Shown: positions 46,120 through 56,775 of the stretch, piece after piece
Position numbering within the stretch: position 1 is the stretch's first letter
Layout of the letters: each line of letters starts with the position of its first letter
NCBI RefSeq assembly: GCF_016545825.1
Contig: NC_052616.1
Coordinates: 35,082,192-35,146,191 of the forward strand
Reading direction: 5' to 3'
Length of the DNA stretch: 64,000 nucleotides
DNA from: Eucalyptus grandis
Lineage: Eukaryota; Streptophyta; Magnoliopsida; Myrtales; Myrtaceae
Notes under the pieces: model-generated
Database searches by the model: none
Told to the model about the DNA's origin: nothing
Seen by the model: the letters and a program-made list of their open reading frames with translations, nothing else
Translations under genes and position numbers: made by a program

Positions 46120-47585
46120 TTTAGGCTCCTAGAGGACTCGCCTAGTCTGAGGTGTTCTTTATTGATTTTTGGATAGGAACTAAAATGCAAGAAATTGAAA
46201 GGTACGACGTAGGCGAAAGACTATTAGATCCAAAAGTGTAAACAATAGACGTGGTTAAATCATTCTTGTTTCGAGTGGACCTATGTTCCTTAAACTGATC
46301 AAATGCCTCTTCAGTGGAGTTTTCTCCTCGAATGAGGGTGTAGGATCAATCAGCATCCAAATTTCTATAGTTCATCAGCGACCCAATGCACAAATTGGGT
46401 CAGGTTCATTGAAAACATCCTTCCTTTCTTTCTTTACAAGAATAGGGGACATTTCCATCCTCTGTTTTGACAGAAACTTGTGAATTTCTTCAAGTATAAT
46501 TGGGAATGGAAAATACAAACAATATTTATGAGTTTTCACCTACATATCCAAACCCTAATAAAGCACACGCACGCAACACTTGCTCTGCCACCAGGCGAAT
46601 CGCCTAGCCTTCTCTGACATCTCCACAACCTTAGGAGCGGTCGTTGTGCTCAGTCTCCTTGCTGATTCAATCTGTCTTGAACAAAGGCAAGCCGCCGTGA
46701 CTTGCTTGGAAACCTCTGACAGTCACAGTGACCTCAGATCATGGTCGGCCATGGGGTCGTAACCTCGATTTAGGGTCGCAACTACCACCGCGGATCTCGC
46801 TGTGGCTGGCAGTGACCTACGAATTAGAGAGAGAAAGCTGCAAACCAGATTTGAGAGGGGTAGAGAGAGAGAGAGAGAGAGAGAGGGTGGAAGGAGGAAC
46901 AGAGGGAAAGGGGAAGAGAGAAGTTTAGCTACGACTGCATACAGCGATGGCAGAGGTGTGAGGCTAGGGTCCAAAACTCGAGCCTGTTTTTGGTATTTTC
47001 CCTAATTGGAAATTGTCCAGTTTATGTCAAAGCCAAGAAGGGTATATCGGATCCTCCAGCGTGGTTTTCTGCAAAATAATCTGCAAGCCGGTAACACTTA
47101 TGAGACAGAGGCGAATCTATGGTGTGGCAAGAAGTACTAGCAGGGCCCGAAACTGCATCATTTACTCTGCTGCAAGCATCTTCTTGTGCATCACCAAAGC
47201 TCCTGCTCACCACGGGAGGCCGTCCCCAATTTGGCAATGAATAGCTTTATGGCGTCCTCTTGGCTAGAGGGAATAATGTGCCATTGGGAATCTAGAGTTA
47301 TCTGTATATAGCTCGAGAGAAAGGAAAGGGGCATCAGCATTCAGCAAGACAGACAAAGGTTGCGGAGAAACTCAAAATAGTACATTCTTTTGCAGGGTAA
47401 GATAAATAATATGTTGTCTTATACACAATGCATAGAATAAGGGCTTGAAATTGCCAAATGTGACATAAGTGGCCAACCCTTCCCCCAGTCACCCTGGAGT
47501 ATATTTAACCTCCAGAAAAATGAACATCAACTAATTTACTTAGACTATACTCAGTCTTTTGGTATATAATGCCAAGTTGGACCAT
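46120..47585. repeat. Block X, copy 1 of a segmental duplication
   Basis: Aligns with 61490-62535: ttctttattgatttttggat, aatatttatgagttttcacc, tacatatccaaaccctaata, ctgcaagca..ttcttgtgcatca, caaagctcctgctcaccac. Part of it (46570-47240) has exon-like composition with a conserved reading through TTTACTCTGCTGCAAGC, but stops in both copies prevent a gene call. A GA run lies at 46865-46886. Confidence 0.7.
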
Positions 47586-48544
47586 CACGATTCACAAGGA
47601 TGCACATAGTTTGGATGGTGGATTCTCCATGATCTGTCATTTGGCCACATGTATTGTATGGTATATATTGCCAAATCCCAATTATTTTACGAGGTGTGTT
47701 CGTTTTGTGAAAAGTGAACGATTTTTTTGTGTTCTTATATTAGGAAAGAAAAACAAAGTAATCGCTGGAGATTTTTCTACTCCGCAGGTGCACGCCTTCT
47801 CCCAAAGATATCATAACCGTTGGCACCCACTCGCGATGATACCCAAGCGATAACGTGGATTTGTTCCCGAAAGGAAACAACTTTTGTTTCTTTTACTAAA
47901 ATATCGAGAACGAAACTTTTGTTAAGCATATAGGAACAAAGTCTCACTCAGCCACTATACATTCAGCAGATAACACTGATGCTGGAAGAGAAAGAACTAT
48001 GAAGAGAAAGAGTTATATGGAGCAGCAAAGCGAAGCAAAGAGCACGTGGGAAAAACAGAAACGGGAAAGTAACAATGAGTTGATGATCAACGGTAAAGAG
48101 CTCGTGATGAAGGCAGACATGGATTGTTATCAATGATTAAGAAAGCCTGAAATAAAGAAGATGTGGATCGCCAAGTCGTATAGATCTCAGCTGACACATG
48201 TGCTGTTATTCGGTTTAGAGTGGTGAAACAAATTAAGAAAAAGTTAGATAGTTAGTTGTATTCAGTTTTGGTTATTCTATTCTGATATAAGTAGTCTTCT
48301 TCTTCTTTGATGAAGAGGTAAGCGAAGATAGAAGCACAATACACAGAAAGAGCTTAGAGAGCAATCATCAATGGAGGTTCTGCATTGTATAGTTGATATG
48401 TGCTGAGATAGAGAGATAGAAAACAGAGGATGTAAAACAGAGGATTTGTATTCATAAGCTGTCATTGATATACAGAAGCTTTGTACAACAATCATATTGA
48501 AATAGAGTGATTCAAAGTATTTTCTTTGCTGATTCCTAAAACGC
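47586..48544. other. Spacer, possible solo copia LTR
   Basis: No gene. 48200-48500 has the look of an LTR promoter/leader (ctgatataagtagtcttctt, then gaagcacaatacac), but neither ends nor a target duplication were found. Confidence 0.3.
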
Positions 48545-48800
48545 CATCCTTACTGATAAACATTTTTGGCAAAGTCTCCTCGGTCTTAACTGAACAGGCT
48601 TCAGCCTTGGCTCTCTTGTGAGGATTAGCAGAAATTGCTTCAGCAGCGGCAACTCGAACATCTTCAGAGACCTCGGTGCATATGTCTATACCACCGCCTC
48701 TAATCCAGATAAATGTGACTTAAGTCTTGAAACACATTTATCTGGATTTGCCATCTTCTTTCTTTGCACAATCCCAAAATTGATCTCTCTTTCTAACCAT
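48545..48800 (-). pseudogene. Second BED-exon copy, zinc finger deleted
   Basis: From Met at 48800 the frame matches the 2096 gene: MVRKRDQFWD..., then stops after GKSR. Sequence coding for the CXXC of the BED finger is missing and two stops lie in what remains; later blocks (GIDICTEVSEDVRVAAAEAI, then KRAKAEA) are still in frame. The same intron acceptor (tatatag) precedes the Met, with an extra gaggaagtag block. It is therefore a dead copy of the 1419-2096 exon. Confidence 0.85.
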
Positions 48801-49261
48801 GTCTACTTCCTCGGCCTATATACACAAAAGAAGAGCAATTAATTGTTTTCCCACGGACGTGAATGAAGTTGTTGATAGTCACATTATTGACAACACGGAG
48901 AACTATAACCCACGACTTCCAATCTATGCAAGTAGGTTTTAAGGTTTAGCGGCCCCATACTCCCTTAACGTCTTCACTGAGCAATAATTAAACCCCTTGC
49001 AATGAAATATCATGCAATTGACATTCACGCTAAAGTCCCTCCTTCATCAAAGCAAGGAAAGTTTCACCAGAATTGTCCGGGGCTCGACAAGACCTAAGCA
49101 AGCTTTTTTTACCACTACTAGTATACACACATATTGCTATGAGAGCTCCAAATCATAACACTAATATCTAAGCTGACCTTCAATTGAACAGAAATAAAAC
49201 ATTAAGTATCTTGACAGATAAACGAAATTCATTGTTTTGAGATCAAATTCAAAAAGAATTG

Positions 49262-49292
<31 letters not shown>

Positions 49293-49297
49293 CATAC

Positions 49298-49335
<38 letters not shown>

Positions 49336-49681
49336 TCTGGGATATTCAAAATATGGAATAGACAAATTAGTCAAAGGCCACTTTACTCAACAATTGTTAA
49401 AATCGAGGGGTATTTATACCCAAGAGACCCAGCTATCTTGGAAATAATCAAACAAATAATGCCCTCGAGATCAAATAATATCTCTAACAAGAAATTATCT
49501 ACTATCCATAACTTTACTTCGACGCTGTACACTAGCATGCTTCCTGAGAGCAATACAGGGTACCTAGAATAGCAACTATCCCTTCAGAAACAGCATATTT
49601 ACAAAATGACGGAAAGGACTTGAAATAATTGAATTGCCCAGAACCTGTTAATCGTCGCTCATATTCACATACACGGAAGTG

Positions 49682-49724
<43 letters not shown>
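49682..49724. repeat. (GA)n microsatellite
   Basis: About 21 GA units next to the presumed first exon of module C; module A has only gagagaaag at the same place (3015). Confidence 0.95.
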
Positions 49725-49729
<5 letters not shown>

Positions 49730-49960
49730 GACTTGATTATAGCACGAAGAATACGCAGAGGGGATCGATATTTCTTGCGAGGCGTGAAGCCTGAAGAGGG
49801 AAGAGCGACCAAATTACGAACTTACGCTGAATCGGAAGCAGAGGGAAGCGAAATCTCTCGCGCGGTGCGGCACGTGGACTATGAAGAATGACCAAATCAC
49901 AAACTTATGCAGTGTTGGGGAGAACGAGAGGAAGGTTGCATAGGTGCTTGAATTTTACCT

Positions 49961-49970
49961 GTTTATATAG
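49961..49970 (-). promoter_or_regulatory. TATA box of the BED-gene module (copy C)
   Basis: Minus strand ctatataaac, followed by aggtaaaattcaagcacct as in copy A. Confidence 0.5.
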
Positions 49971-49984
49971 GTGCCTTTTTCTTT

Positions 49985-50935
49985 CTTTTTTTCTAATTTT
50001 TTGGGGTGTTGTTCTGTGGGTCAATGTTCTGTTTCTTTGCCTTTTCCCACGGTCTGCGTCTAATTGGCAGGGCACGTTTCTTTGACATGCGGGCGTGCGT
50101 ACGCGAATTATTGGAAAAAAACAAAAGTACGCGTTCTTATCAAAGATACGTCTTTACGTTTAGTTAATTGTCATGAGTCCGAGAAAATGACATGGTGTGT
50201 TCCGGTACATAAATAGATCAATTGCGGTTTGAACATTATTAGGGCAATAAGTTGAAGGGCACATTTAAATCCAAAACTTGTATAGTTGATTCCTAAAAGA
50301 TTAATCGCTAATTAGTTTTTCAAACTTTCATACATTTATTTCGTTTGAAATGGTTAGTTAATAGAAAAATATTTGACTAAAAGGACACATAAAAATTAGG
50401 AAAATATATTCTCGGTCATTGGATTTGAACAGATTCTTAAAAAGCTCAAGAGGAAAAAATATATGGAAGATCCGTCTTGTGAGAGATCCCATATTCTTTT
50501 TCTTTTCTGTTCTTTTTTGGAGTGTTGCTCTGTGGTCAATGTTCTGCTTTTTGCTTTTTCCCACGGTCTGCCTTAAATTGGCAGCGCACGTTTCTTTGAT
50601 TTGCACGCGCTACGCGAATTATTGCGAAAACAAAAGTACGAGTTCTTTTCAAAAATACGTCCTTTGCGTTTTATTTAATTGTTATATGTCCTAAGGAAAA
50701 GTTATGGTGTGTACAGTACATAAAAGAGAATAATTGCGGTCCGAATAGTATTAGGGCAACAAGTTGAAAAGGGCACATTTAAATCCACAGCTTGTATAGC
50801 TGCTTCCTAGAGGATTGGTCGCTATTTAAATTTCCAAACTTTCATGCATTTGTTTTAATCGAAATTGTTAGTTGATGAAAAATATTTTTAGTTAAGGAAA
50901 ACACATATAAAAATTAGGAAATATAATCTCCGTTA
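49985..50935. repeat. Tandem duplication of the upstream promoter flank, unit about 430-520 bp
   Basis: 49985-50415 and 50505-50935 share ggggtgttgttctgt, cccacggtctgcg, attggcagggcacgtttctttga, gcgaattattg, gggcacatttaaatccaaaac and aggacacataaaaattagg. The two copies differ by perhaps 10-15 percent, so the duplication is not recent. Modules A and B carry it once. Confidence 0.85.
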
Positions 50936-51289
50936 TGAATTAAGGATACCGAACATAAAAGCATCTCCCGACAAAAACTCATCAGCTTCGGTTTTACATG
51001 CTTTTCCACAAACCACCAAATAAAACAAAACTAACAATTTAAAATCCACGGAAAGCATTTCTTTTATCAAGAAATTTATTGTGAAACAAATGCACCATAA
51101 TTACCTTTCATCTTTGCATTTTTTTGAATGAGGAAAAACACCAAATCTACTTTCAATTTTCAGTTTGATAGATGAAAACTTGTTGGCAAGTTCATGGCTT
51201 CTTGTAAGACCATCCATCCCTATCCAATTTTAGCTGAGTATAACAGATTTCTAACGTGAGTTCAATAAAAAGTTACTCCATCGAATAAT

Positions 51290-51349
<60 letters not shown>

Positions 51350-51394
51350 CTCTTTCTAATTCCTATGAAAAAATACATATTTTAAATCAAGAGT
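50936..51394. other. Module C distal flank with TA microsatellite
   Basis: tataacagatttctaacgtg...ccatcgaata (51240-51290) matches 4915 and 24187. A TA run follows at 51290-51348 and leads directly into the pararetrovirus fragment. No gene. Confidence 0.5.
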
Positions 51395-52130
51395 CTATCA
51401 AGAAGCATAAACAAAAATACAATTACATTCATATAGGATTAGTCCAAGAAGGAATCAAACCTCTTACAAAAGAAGGCCTAAATACATCAATTCTCTTAGT
51501 TTTACGAGATTCACATCTCTTAAACAATGATGAATCCATTCTTGATACTGTAGAGACAAGTCTCTGCAAATGACCAATACATTTTGACTGTTACCCTAAT
51601 TTCTCAGTATCTCTTAAGGATAAAAATATTCTTAGAGCCCTTACACTCCAAATAAAAATCCATAATTAAAAAGTAGTAGATGGATTTACTTCCAACATAC
51701 TTGGCTAGTATTTTTCAAAGACAACTTCCCAAGACAAAACCTACCGAACTGGTTTTACTCCTAGTGGGATCTTTTTGGTCCTCTAGAGATAATGCTACAC
51801 CCCACAATCAAACAAGGATACCAAATATTCCGTCAATACTTCATACCAACTCCACATGATACAAGGTTTCCATACCTTATGCACATTTTCATAATATTCA
51901 AAATATCATGGGTAACGACATGGGAATTCAAATATAATACATCTACCAAACTTGGTGTACCTTCACTTGTCCGAAAATACAAGACAAAATGGTGTTAAAC
52001 GAAGGCACCAAAATAACCAAAATAAACCTCAGACTGATAAGAAAAATTTTAAAGACATTAAATGCTACTCTTGTGGTAGAAAATGTCATATATCAAAATA
52101 CTGTAGAATATTTCCGCATCTTTCAATACA
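51395..52130 (+). pseudogene. Endogenous pararetrovirus (Caulimoviridae) fragment: movement protein and nucleocapsid knuckle
   Basis: A plus-strand frame from 51418 shows the order of blocks of caulimovirid movement proteins (3A/30K superfamily): IHIGLVQ, GIKPLTKEGL, a charged stretch, then CYPNFSVSLKDKNIL and LTLQIKIH. One TGA (about 51570) and one TAA (about 51668) break the frame. About 300 bases on, another frame has KISWVTTWEFKYNTS and then a knuckle CYSCGRKCHISKYC (CX2CX4HX4C, 52062-52103) as in caulimovirid coat proteins. Closest remembered relatives are the petuvirus/florendovirus type. No reverse transcriptase is visible. The fragment lies between TA runs and inside module C. It is a decayed, non-coding relic. 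Confidence 0.65.
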
Positions 52131-52542
52131 TGTAATTTTCAGTTTATATAATACAAGTTCATACCACCTTCATGGTTGGTTTTTATTTGTGCATACTCTT
52201 ACTTTACATCTTATATGTTACTTTCGCTCTTTATAATATCTTTAATTCACAAGATTTTATTTAGTCTTTTACATGTTTAGAACTATATACTTTTTCTTAA
52301 TCCTAGTCTTAAGTATACAGTTACTTTCTGATATTATACATACATTCTCAGAAACTCTTAGACTAGCAAACAATAACAAACGTAGATGTTTAGATTAATC
52401 TTATCTTAGATCTGTTAATCTCTTATACTTCATTGTTCTCTTATATAGTACTTTGATCCTATATATATATATTACTTGTAGATGAAATGTAACTAGCCAC
52501 GTAAATTTGTTATATTTCATGCTAGGATTTATCGAAAAATTA
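52131..52542. other. Decayed sequence after the pararetrovirus fragment, then module C
   Basis: 52131-52455 is AT-rich without recognisable coding and may be more virus-derived DNA. A short TA run (52460-52472) is followed by tacttgtagatgaaatgtaa, which resumes module homology (24325, 5020). Confidence 0.4.
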
Positions 52543-53241
52543 GGCTTCATTTGTTTAACAGAAAATAACTTTCAGGAAAACGTTTTCTTAATTTTTCGAT
52601 ATTCGTTTCATGGAAAATAAATTGGTTGGGGAAAACATTTTCTATCAACGGAATTTTTTTCTAAAATATGGGAAAATATTTTTCACTTTTCAAAAAGAGG
52701 AAAAAAATTTCCGTATATTCTTTCATCTCACTTGCTTTCACCAAACACCTTTTCCTTTTATATTTTTCTTTTTCATTTTTTCCTTTTTTTAAAAAAAAAT
52801 TGATTTTTAAATTATTTTTTAATCTTTTTTTTTTTCTTTTTTTCCTTTTCTTTTTCTTCTTCATTGGTTGGTGACTGGCCATAGACAAGCTCAAGCCACA
52901 CTCGACACCAGTGAGCTCGAGCCCCGCCAAACGTCGACAAGGCTATGGTGATGTTGGGCGAGGCTCGAACTCGGCCGGCCAATGAAGAAGAAGAAGAAAA
53001 GAAAAGGAAAGGAAATGGAAAAAAAAAAGAAAAATAATTAAAATAATTAAAAACTAGATTTAAAAAATTATAATAAAAAATTTATTAAAAGGGGTGCGTG
53101 GAGGAAAAGATTTTACTTATCGGACAACGGAAGATATTTTCTATTTCTTTTCAAATTTTAGCCAAACACCAGCAAAAATGATTATTTTCTTAGAATATAA
53201 CTCCCTAGAAACGCTACATTTTCCGCAAAACGAATGGAGGC
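52543..53241. mobile_element. Non-autonomous TIR element E6 with GC-rich core
   Basis: Left end ggcttcatttgtttaacaga, right end reverse complement gcctccattcgttttgcgga, with the next about 10 bases also matching (aaaataac against aaaatgta). The left flank is TTA and the right TTT. The core (52862-52985) lies between ttcttcttcattggttgg and gaagaagaagaagaaaag and contains gagctcgagcc and gggcgaggctcg. It interrupts module C. The purine/pyrimidine ORFs are accidental. Confidence 0.75.
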
Positions 53242-53984
53242 TTTTATACTTCAATGGCCAATTTTGTCTTCCAAACGAACTTATTATATTGTATGAAAAG
53301 GTAATATCAACATAGAAAATTTGCTAACCATTGAAAGGTCTAAGATTAATTTTTCTAGTTTTAAGTTACTCATCACATAAAAGAATACTAGCTATCAATA
53401 GGCACAAGTTTTTCAATTGGAAAAAAGTGCCACACAAATGGAAATTCAAATACATAATTTGAAAATGTGAAGCAAACGAATGATTCTATGCTAAAAAAAT
53501 TTGAACTTGTATGTATCCAGGAATTCAAATATGGACATCATCAACGCATTGGGCAAATCATTTAAATTGAAGGGGATTATTGACACCTGAATTTTTACCG
53601 ACAAATTGAATATACATTTTTCATAAAAAGAATATAATAAAATAAAATGAAGTAAAGAACATACTTGATAGATTATAAATGGACCAACAATTAACAAATA
53701 AAGATTAAGAGAAAAAGAGAGAAAGTAATTAAAAAAAGGGGAGGCTTCAATTCGGTCAATACGGAGAGGGCCTGATCTAATCACTTGGACTTGGTCCAAT
53801 TCGCGCAGCCCACTAATTCATATTTACGGCCTGTTAGTCCATTTCATGTCTGCTTCAGTGGGCTTGCCCGGTCATTCAGTTTATCTCAGTGCTGCCTCTC
53901 CTCTACCCTCTCTCTCTCTCTTGCTACCCCGGGAGCGAAGCGAGCAATCCAGATTGAAGTGGAGGTCAAGCGGATGGAGGTGAT
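53242..53984. other. Module C tail and start of an LTR-like sequence
   Basis: 53290-53545 is module C tail (see 5140-5345 and 16790). At about 53578 ttgacacctgaatttttacc resembles the start of the 3.08-kb LTR, followed by ggcccac and TC-rich DNA. No gene. It is cut at 53985 by a copia element. Confidence 0.4.
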
Positions 53985-54467
53985 TGAAGAAGTTCATGAA
54001 CAGAGAGAGAAATGGAGAGAAAGCAAGAGAAAGATTTGATGAAAATGCTTCTTCTATTATTCAACTTCTCTAGAATGTACAGTAAGAGAGATCTCCTTTT
54101 ATATCTCTACAAGTTCTCTCTCAATGAATCTGTTTACAGTTATTGAACTATTGAAGAAACTGTAACCACCTAACTAAAAATAGACTAACCGATTACTGGT
54201 CAAAAGAGGAAAAACATAATGGAAGAAAACAAAGTACAGAAACAGAGTGAAGGCTTAGCAGGCTTCACAACTATCCACATTCAATATCACAATCTGTATT
54301 ATCACCCTTCTTCTTTTCTTTCTCTATTTTTAGCAGTAGTTCCTCTTCTTTCTATACACTTCTCGGCATCATTCATACATTCAGCTTCTTCCTCATATGT
54401 GCTCTTGGCTCCTATTCTTGATATTTGCTGTTGATTTTTGTTCTTGATGTTTGCTGTAGTCTTAACA
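53985..54467 (-). repeat. 3' LTR of the 5.7-kb copia element
   Basis: Minus-strand sense tgttaagactac...acttcttca. It keeps a TATA-like agatataaaagg at about 54091-54103, which the 5' LTR has lost. Confidence 0.92.
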
Positions 54468-55351
54468 TCCCCCCGCAAATTGGGCCAGGGTGAATAACCA
54501 ATGCCCAATTTGAGACGAAGAGAGTAGTGTGTTAGTTTAGATAGTGGCTTGGTAAAAATATCAACAATTTGTTTGTTGCTGGGAACATATCTAACACACA
54601 AGGATCCAAAGGCAACTTTTTCTCGAACAAAATGAAAATCAACCTCAATATGTTTTGTGCGAGCATGAAGTATAGGATTTGCCGTGAGAGATATTGCAAA
54701 TTGATTGTCACAGAATAATAAGGTTGGAGAGTGAAGAGGAAATCCAATGTCTCTGAGAACAAAAGTGATCCAAGTAAGATTAGATGTTGCTGAAGCAAGG
54801 GCTCTATATTCAGCTTCAGTAGAGGAACGAGAAACAGTTGATTGTTTCTTAGCTGTCCATGAGATGAGATTAGAGCCGAGATAAGTACAGAAACCCGTGG
54901 TAGAGCGTCTAGTTTGAACACAACCAGCCCAATCTGCATCAGAGAAACCATATAAATTGAGAGAGCTTTGAGAGTGAAGTGAAATGCCTAGGTGAACTGT
55001 TCCTTTTACATAGCGAAGGACTCGCTTCAGTTGAAGGAAGTCACCAACAGTGGGTTGCTGTAGTTTCTGACACAAGATGTTTGTTGCAAAGGCAAGATCA
55101 GGACGTGTGATAGTAAGATATTGCAAGCCACCTACTAAGCTCCTGTAATTCATGGGATTTGGAAGAAAATCAGCATCTCTCTTAAGTGTGACTGGTTTGA
55201 GAGAAAGAGGTGTAGCAATAGGTTTACAATCAGTCATATGTGCACGAGACAGTAAGTTAAGAGCATATTTGGTTTGACATAAGAATAACTCGGTGGATGT
55301 TCGTGTGGCTTCAATTCCAAGGAAATAGTGAAGATGACCAAGGTCTTTCAT
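54302..55351 (-). pseudogene. 5.7-kb copia: connection domain and RNase H
   Basis: Opens MKDLGHLHYFLGIEATRTS in phase with the reverse transcriptase and carries GFSDADWAGC, SRSSTEAEYRALA and LLFCDNQFAISLTANPI, the D-E-D residues of copia RNase H, then HTKHIEVDFHFVREKV. The protein should end near 54480; the frame reads on through the purine tract and into the LTR to 54302. It is open except for the stop at its front. Confidence 0.92.
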
Positions 55352-55357
55352 ATGGAA

Positions 55358-56344
55358 TTAAACACTGAGAGAGTGGATAAGAGTCTGTAGCAACTTTTCT
55401 GAGCTACCAGTTAGAATTATATCATCAACATATAGTAGTAAAAGTATTGTCTCTTGACCTTGATGGAGTATGAACAGAGAGGGATCAGTTGAGCTGCAGA
55501 AGAAACCAACTTCAAGCAAGAAATTGCTGAATTTATCATACCAAGCACGGGGTGCTTGACGCAGTCCATAAAGTGATTTTTGAAGCATACATACATATTG
55601 AGGGTACTGTGGATGAACAAAGCCAGGGGGTTGCTCCATGTAAACTGTTTCGTTTAAGGTACCATGCAAAAAGGCATTCTTGACATCAAGTTGATGTATA
55701 GACCAGTGTTTTATCATTGCTACAGAGAGTATAAGTCTAACAGTGGCATGTTTAATCACAGGACTAAAGGTTTCTGTGAAATCTATTCCTTCTTCCTGAT
55801 GAAACCCCTTGGCTACTAGACGAGCCTTCAATCGATCCAGACTGCCAGTAGAGGTAAGTTTAGTCTTGAACACCCATTTGCAGCCAATAACATTCATGTC
55901 ATTAGTACGAGGAACCAATAACCAAGTTTGATTATGATGTAAGGCATTCATTTCTTCTTGAATTGCCTGATACCATCCTGGATCTGCTAGAGCAAATTTT
56001 ATTGATTTTAGTTCTGGAGGAACTTGATATTGAGCAAGACATGCATATCGAGGATTAACTTTGACTATACTAGATTTAGATCTAGTTTGCATGTGATGAG
56101 TAGATTGTGTACCTTGCATAGGATGGACAGATTGTGTTTGGATGTTAGGAACAATTTGGTCGATATCTGGTTCTGTTGTTGTCTCTGTTGTGGGTCCAGA
56201 TATGTCTACTTGTGGAGAAATACATTGGGAAGTAGAAGGGGCTTGATCCACAGGTAATACAGTTGTAGAGACAGGTACTATATGTTCTGTAAGAACTTGC
56301 TTAGCTGTAGGGTCCTGAACATAGCTTGTATGTTGAGATAACAA
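55358..56344 (-). pseudogene. 5.7-kb copia: reverse transcriptase
   Basis: Contains GCKWVFKTKLTSTGSLDRLK, RLVAKGFHQEEGIDFTETFS, HQLDVKNAFLHGTLNETVY, KSLYGLRQAPRAWY and LLYVDDIILTGSS: all copia RVT_2 landmarks including both catalytic aspartates. The 987-base frame ends at a single TAA (55358-55360) directly before the conserved HMKDLG block, which goes on in the same frame. Confidence 0.93.
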
Positions 56345-56775
56345 AGTATTGATAGAACCTGTACTGGAATATTGTAAAAATTTAATTGTGTGTAAGTTGA
56401 AGATGGTGTTGCTAGCTTCTTAGAAAAAGGAAAGAAGGTCTCGTCAAAGACCACATGTCAACTGATGTACACATGACCAGTGGTAGGAACAAGGCATCGA
56501 TATCCTTTATGATGAGTACTGTATCCTAGAAAAACATAGGTAAGAGATCGTGGATCCATCTTGTGCTGTGCATAGGGTCGAAGGCAGGGATAGCAAGCAC
56601 ACCCGAACACTCTTAGATGATCATATCTTGGCTTGTGCTAATATAGCTTGGTAAGGGGAGATTGCATCTTTAACTTTGGAGTGGGAAGTATATTGACAAT
56701 ATAATTTGCTGTCATAAATGCATCAACCCAGAATTTTAATGGGAGTTTTGCATGATACAGCATAGCCAGACCAAG

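Larger units (their letters stand above)
48841..50160 (-). other. Module C leader, first exon and upstream flank
   Basis: Collinear with module A without its 1.4-kb insert and with module B without E4/E3, hence the most complete reference copy. It contains a run of ctaa/acta repeats and TA repeats (49262-49332), a GA microsatellite (49682-49724), the gaagagggaagagcgaccaa exon-like block also seen at 3080, and the conserved TATA at 49961-49970. Confidence 0.6.

Noticed and set aside
53242..53285. Alternative right end of element E6 at ttccaaacgaac
   Set aside because: It gives a TTA flank but pairs poorly with the left terminus; gcctccattcgttttgcgga at 53241 pairs over more than 20 bases.
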